This document shows, piece by piece, positions 61,039 through 64,000 of a stretch of 64,000 nucleotides of DNA. The notes below the pieces were generated by a model. It had not been told where the DNA came from. It saw nothing but the letters and a program-made list of their open reading frames with translations, and searched no databases. The stretch comes from Ascidiimonas meishanensis (GTDB lineage: Bacteria > Bacteroidota > Bacteroidia > Flavobacteriales > Flavobacteriaceae). The stretch is taken from NCBI RefSeq assembly GCF_037782385.1, contig NZ_JBBEXD010000014.1:21874-85873 (forward strand), given 5' to 3'. Both the position numbers and the translations under genes were made by a program. Positions within the stretch are counted from its first letter, which is position 1. Every line of letters begins with the position of its first letter.

Positions 61039-61602
61039 TTATTTTGCTTTTTTTGGAGCGATAAACATGGTCATACGTTTACCCTCTAATCTTGGCATTT
61101 GTTCTACCTTGCCAAATTCTTCTAAATCTGTAGCCAATCTCAACAATAGAATTTCACCTTGGTCTTTGTAGACAATAGATCTTCCTTTAAAAAAAACATA
61201 GGCTTTTAACTTTGCTCCATCTTTCAAGAACTTCTCACCGTGTTTCTTTTTAAATTCATAATCGTGATCATCAGTCTGTGGACCAAATCTAATTTCCTTT
61301 ACCACTACTTTACTTGCTTTCGCTTTCATCACTTTTTCTCTCTTCTTCTGCTCGTAAAGAAACTTTTTATAGTCCATTATTTTACAAACAGGAGGAGTTG
61401 CTTTAGGTGAAATTTCAACAAGATCCAATTCTAGTTCATCTGCTTTTTCAAGAGCAGTTTTGGTAGGATAAACACCTATTTCCACATTATCCCCTACCAA
61501 TCGAACTTCAGGTACTCTGATATCTCGATTAATTTTATGCGGATTTTTGTCTTCCCTTTGGAAAGTTCTGTAACCTCTACGATTGTTATTTCTAATTGCT
61601 AT
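61039..61602 (-). CDS. infC: Translation initiation factor IF-3, likely non-AUG start
   Basis: The 187-residue factor prevents premature 50S joining and checks start codons. The frame from MVGDNVEIGVYPTK upstream extends to ATA 61602-61600 (reads MAIRNNNRRGYRTFQRED with KNPHKINRDIRVPEVRL after it), the usual N-terminus for this family in Bacteroidota; no ATG or GTG precedes the conserved region. ATT at 61596 is the alternative and is the known start in E. coli. The C-terminal domain (KKFLYEQKKREKVM, FKGRSIVYKDQG) is complete. Operon: thrS is 24 bases upstream, rpmI downstream. Confidence 0.9.
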   Translation of the reverse strand: MAIRNNNRRGYRTFQREDKNPHKINRDIRVPEVRLVGDNVEIGVYPTKTALEKADELELDLVEISPKATPPVCKIMDYKKFLYEQKKREKVMKAKASKVVVKEIRFGPQTDDHDYEFKKKHGEKFLKDGAKLKAYVFFKGRSIVYKDQGEILLLRLATDLEEFGKVEQMPRLEGKRMTMFIAPKKAK

Positions 61603-61626
61603 GGCCTAAATTATTTTTAATTAAAC

Positions 61627-63582
61627 TTAATTTTTTATTATTTCAAACTTTTTCAAAGTTTTATTCTCTTCTTCTTTAACAATTTGAACAAATTTCTCAA
61701 TCGTAATAGCACCTAAATCTTCGGAGCCATGTCTTCGAACTGATATCGTTTGTTCTTTCGCTTCATTTTCACCAACAATCAGCATAAATGGAATCTTCTT
61801 CATTTCTGCCTCTCTTATTTTCTTGCCAATCGTTTCATTTCGATTATCTACAAGGGCGCGAATTTCGTCATTTTCCAATAAATTTAAAACTTTTTCCGCA
61901 TATTTTTCATATTTCTCGCTAATAGATAGAATAATGGCCTGTTCTGGCATTAACCAAAGAGGAAAATTACCACCTGTATGCTCTAATAAAATGGCTATAA
62001 ATCGTTCCATACTTCCAAAGGGTGCCCTGTGAATCATCACCGGTCTATGGAGCTCATTATCACTTCCTTTATAAGAAAGATCAAATCGTTCAGGAAGATT
62101 ATAATCTACTTGTATAGTACCTAGTTGCCATTTCCTTCCCAAAGCATCTTGTACCATGAAATCTAGCTTTGGTCCATAAAAAGCAGCTTCACCGGTTTCA
62201 ATTATATAATCTAATCCTTTTTCTTTTGTCGCTGAGATAATTGCTTTCTCTGCTTTTTCCCAATTTTCATCAGAACCAATATATTTTTCTGGATTTTCTG
62301 GATCTCTAAGAGATACCTGAGTTATAAATTTTTCAAAGCCCAAAGCTTTAAAAACATAAAGAACTAAATCAATTACATTTTTAAATTCGCTATCTAGTTG
62401 TTCTGGAGTGCAAAATATATGAGCATCATCCTGTGTGAAACCTCGTACTCGAGTAAGACCGTGTAATTCTCCACTTTGCTCATATCTATAAACAGTGCCA
62501 AATTCTGCATATCGCACAGGTAACTCTTTATAGCTCCAAGGTTTCGCATTAAATATTTCACAATGATGTGGGCAATTCATTGGCTTTAACATAAACTCTT
62601 CACCTTCATTAGGTGTTTCAATAGGTTTAAAGCTGTCTTCTCCATATTTTGCAAAATGCCCTGAAGTAATGTATAGTTGTTTATTACCAATATGAGGGGA
62701 AGCCACTAGGTCATAACCTGCTTTTTTCTGTGCTTTTTTCAAAAATTGCTCAAGTCTTTCTCTGAGAGCAGCTCCTTTAGGTAGCCATAGAGGGAGTCCC
62801 TGACCTACTTTTTGAGAAAAAGTAAAAAGTTCCAGTTCCTTTCCTAATTTTCTATGATCCCGTTTTTTTGCCTCTTCTAATAGATGGAGATATTCTGTAA
62901 GTTCCTTTTGTTTTGGAAAAGAAACTCCGTAAATCCTAGTTAGTTGGGTATTATTTTCATCACCACGCCAATAGGCACCAGCAACATTTAATAATTTCAC
63001 GGCTTTAATAATTCCTGTATTTGGAATATGCCCTCCACGACATAAATCTGTAAAAGTGTCATGGTCACAGAAAGTGATAGTGCCATCTTCAAGATTTTCA
63101 ATAAGCTCTACCTTATATTGATTGTCTTGAGATTTGTAATAATCCAAAGCATCTTTTTTAGAAATAGATCGCAATTGATAATCATGCTTTCCTCGGGCAA
63201 TTTCCAACATTCTTTTTTCAATCTGCTGAAAGTCTTTTTCTGAAATCGAGTTTTCTCCAAAGTCAACATCATAATAAAAACCATTATCAATGGCAGGTCC
63301 TATGGTAAGTTTAATACCAGGATATAGGTCTTCTAATGCTTGAGCAAGTACATGAGCGGTAGAATGCCAGAATGCTTTTTTACCTTCTTCTTGTTTCCAA
63401 GTATATAGTATGAGTTTCCCATTTTGTGTTAATGGAGTAGTAGTTTCAATAGTTTCTCCATTAAAATTGCCAGAAATCACATTTCTAGCAAACCCCTCAC
63501 TTATATCTTTAGCGACTTCAATAGGTGTTATATTTTCCTGATATTCCCTAATTGATCCGTCTGGTAAAGTAATTTTGATCAT
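61627..63582 (-). CDS. thrS: Threonyl-tRNA synthetase
   Basis: The 651-residue class II synthetase starts with the TGS domain (MIKITLPDGSIREYQENITPI), continues with the editing domain (HxxxH with HSTAHVLAQALE) and the catalytic core: MLKPMNCPHHCEIF carries the Cys zinc ligand, and VRGFTQDDAHIF motif 2, followed by an anticodon-binding domain (EQAIILSISEKYEKYA). The window frame extends to TTG/ATG 63675, but ATG 63582 gives the usual N-terminus. It heads the operon with infC, rpmI and rplT. Confidence 0.95.
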   Translation of the reverse strand: MIKITLPDGSIREYQENITPIEVAKDISEGFARNVISGNFNGETIETTTPLTQNGKLILYTWKQEEGKKAFWHSTAHVLAQALEDLYPGIKLTIGPAIDNGFYYDVDFGENSISEKDFQQIEKRMLEIARGKHDYQLRSISKKDALDYYKSQDNQYKVELIENLEDGTITFCDHDTFTDLCRGGHIPNTGIIKAVKLLNVAGAYWRGDENNTQLTRIYGVSFPKQKELTEYLHLLEEAKKRDHRKLGKELELFTFSQKVGQGLPLWLPKGAALRERLEQFLKKAQKKAGYDLVASPHIGNKQLYITSGHFAKYGEDSFKPIETPNEGEEFMLKPMNCPHHCEIFNAKPWSYKELPVRYAEFGTVYRYEQSGELHGLTRVRGFTQDDAHIFCTPEQLDSEFKNVIDLVLYVFKALGFEKFITQVSLRDPENPEKYIGSDENWEKAEKAIISATKEKGLDYIIETGEAAFYGPKLDFMVQDALGRKWQLGTIQVDYNLPERFDLSYKGSDNELHRPVMIHRAPFGSMERFIAILLEHTGGNFPLWLMPEQAIILSISEKYEKYAEKVLNLLENDEIRALVDNRNETIGKKIREAEMKKIPFMLIVGENEAKEQTISVRRHGSEDLGAITIEKFVQIVKEEENKTLKKFEIIKN

Positions 63583-63810
63583 TACAATTCTTTTAATTTC
63601 ACAACGCAAAGATAGTAGGTAGTTTTTAGGCGCACAATAGAATTGTTTGATATAATGAATAGGTTTTTTATTCACTTAAAAATCAATCACTATCTATGAG
63701 AATGTCTCCTGTTTACAGGATAGAATTTTGACTGAAAAAAAAAGTTTTCTCTTTAACCCTTTGATATTCAGCATAGGTTATAAATAGTTTAAAAAAAGTG
63801 GATTAAAAAG

Positions 63811-63842
63811 TTGTTATAAGGTAAGAAAGGGTGGTATATTTG
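63811..63842 (+). promoter_or_regulatory. Outward promoter 1
   Basis: TTGT at 63811-63814 is followed after 20 bases by TATATTTG at 63835-63842. The -7 box is embedded in a short palindrome (GGTGG-TATATTTG-CCACC), a possible regulator contact. Confidence 0.5.
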
Positions 63843-63955
63843 CCACCGCTTTGAGGGTGATGAAGATGTAAAGCGTATAAGTTCTTTGATTATTTTGGAT
63901 ATAATAAACGGGTTTACAGTTGATTGTAAATTTTTTAATTATTTTTCAGAAAAGG

Positions 63956-63988
63956 TTTGGAATTAGTAATTTAATAGTTTTATATTTG
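63956..63988 (+). promoter_or_regulatory. Outward promoter 2
   Basis: TTTG at 63956-63959 and TATATTTG at 63981-63988 are 21 bases apart, an exact match to the Bacteroidota pattern. Transcription would start near the right edge of the window. Confidence 0.65.
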
Positions 63989-64000
63989 CACCCGCTTTAC

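Larger units (their letters stand above)
63676..64000 (+). other. Gene-free stretch with two tandem outward promoters
   Basis: The last 325 bases hold no gene. Two promoters face the right edge (see separate entries). After each -7 box a similar short tract follows (GCCACCGCTTTG and GCACCCGCTTTAC), suggesting a duplicated start region. Strong tandem promoters of this form often precede tRNA or rRNA operons, which cannot be checked here. Confidence 0.5.

Overview
The window is low-GC chromosomal DNA from a yellow-pigmented member of the Bacteroidota, almost certainly family Flavobacteriaceae. Indicators are promoters of the TAnnTTTG (-7) type, no Shine-Dalgarno sites, a bacillithiol enzyme (BshC), a two-gene transketolase, outer-membrane proteins with carboxypeptidase-like N-terminal domains, a CrtI/CrtB/CrtZ carotenoid operon, and a tRNA-guanine transglycosylase that has lost its zinc cysteines. 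I cannot name the genus from sequence alone. No insertion sequence, prophage or CRISPR array was seen.

Layout. 1-7.3 kb holds envelope and metabolic genes: a PfkB kinase, a DUF4197 lipoprotein, a PqqB-like hydrolase, a 46-residue-repeat secreted protein, an S9 peptidase and a PPOX protein. 7.4-17.1 kb is the accessory region and the main discovery: a ribosomal-peptide (RiPP) locus. It has a divergent outer-membrane barrel, five paralogous 72-74-residue double-glycine precursors in a tandem array of about 585-bp units, a radical SAM/SPASM maturase, a peptidase-containing ABC exporter (PCAT) and a secreted carboxypeptidase-regulatory-like protein. Each spacer of the array carries traces of a second, decayed precursor at a constant offset. 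17.6-30.6 kb is housekeeping (M14 peptidase, bshC, PLP decarboxylase, HMG-CoA lyase, FecA-like receptor, guaB), with a short 42-residue Lys-Lys-Ile-Lys-Gly-Gly peptide gene at 25.0 kb. 30.6-36.6 kb holds three consecutive SurA/parvulin-type foldases and a MoxR ATPase. 36.8-40.5 kb holds aconitase and two TlpA-like thioredoxins, one lacking its CxxC.

40.5-44.3 kb is a carotenoid operon headed by a MerR-type regulator with the Wx9EH and ExHxxG signatures of B12-dependent light sensors (CarH/LitR). 44.6-45.0 kb is a tRNA cluster (three tRNA-Lys copies and one tRNA-Leu). 45.1-48.1 kb holds aroK, a PRT/methyltransferase/S4 cluster and an FKBP-like lipoprotein. At 48.3 kb lies a frame-broken lanthipeptide-like precursor relic. 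48.5-60.3 kb holds a porin, split transketolase, tgt-lptF/G-EamA, accA, dnaB and smaller genes. The window ends with the conserved thrS-infC-rpmI-rplT operon, whose infC appears to start at AUA/AUU, and two tandem promoters facing out of the window.

In the RiPP locus, the precursors are probably modified by the SPASM protein around their four conserved cysteines, cut after the Gly-Gly and exported by the PCAT. The outer-membrane barrel and the secreted protein are the candidates for the outer-membrane step, self-protection or sensing. The chemistry of the product cannot be read from the sequence.
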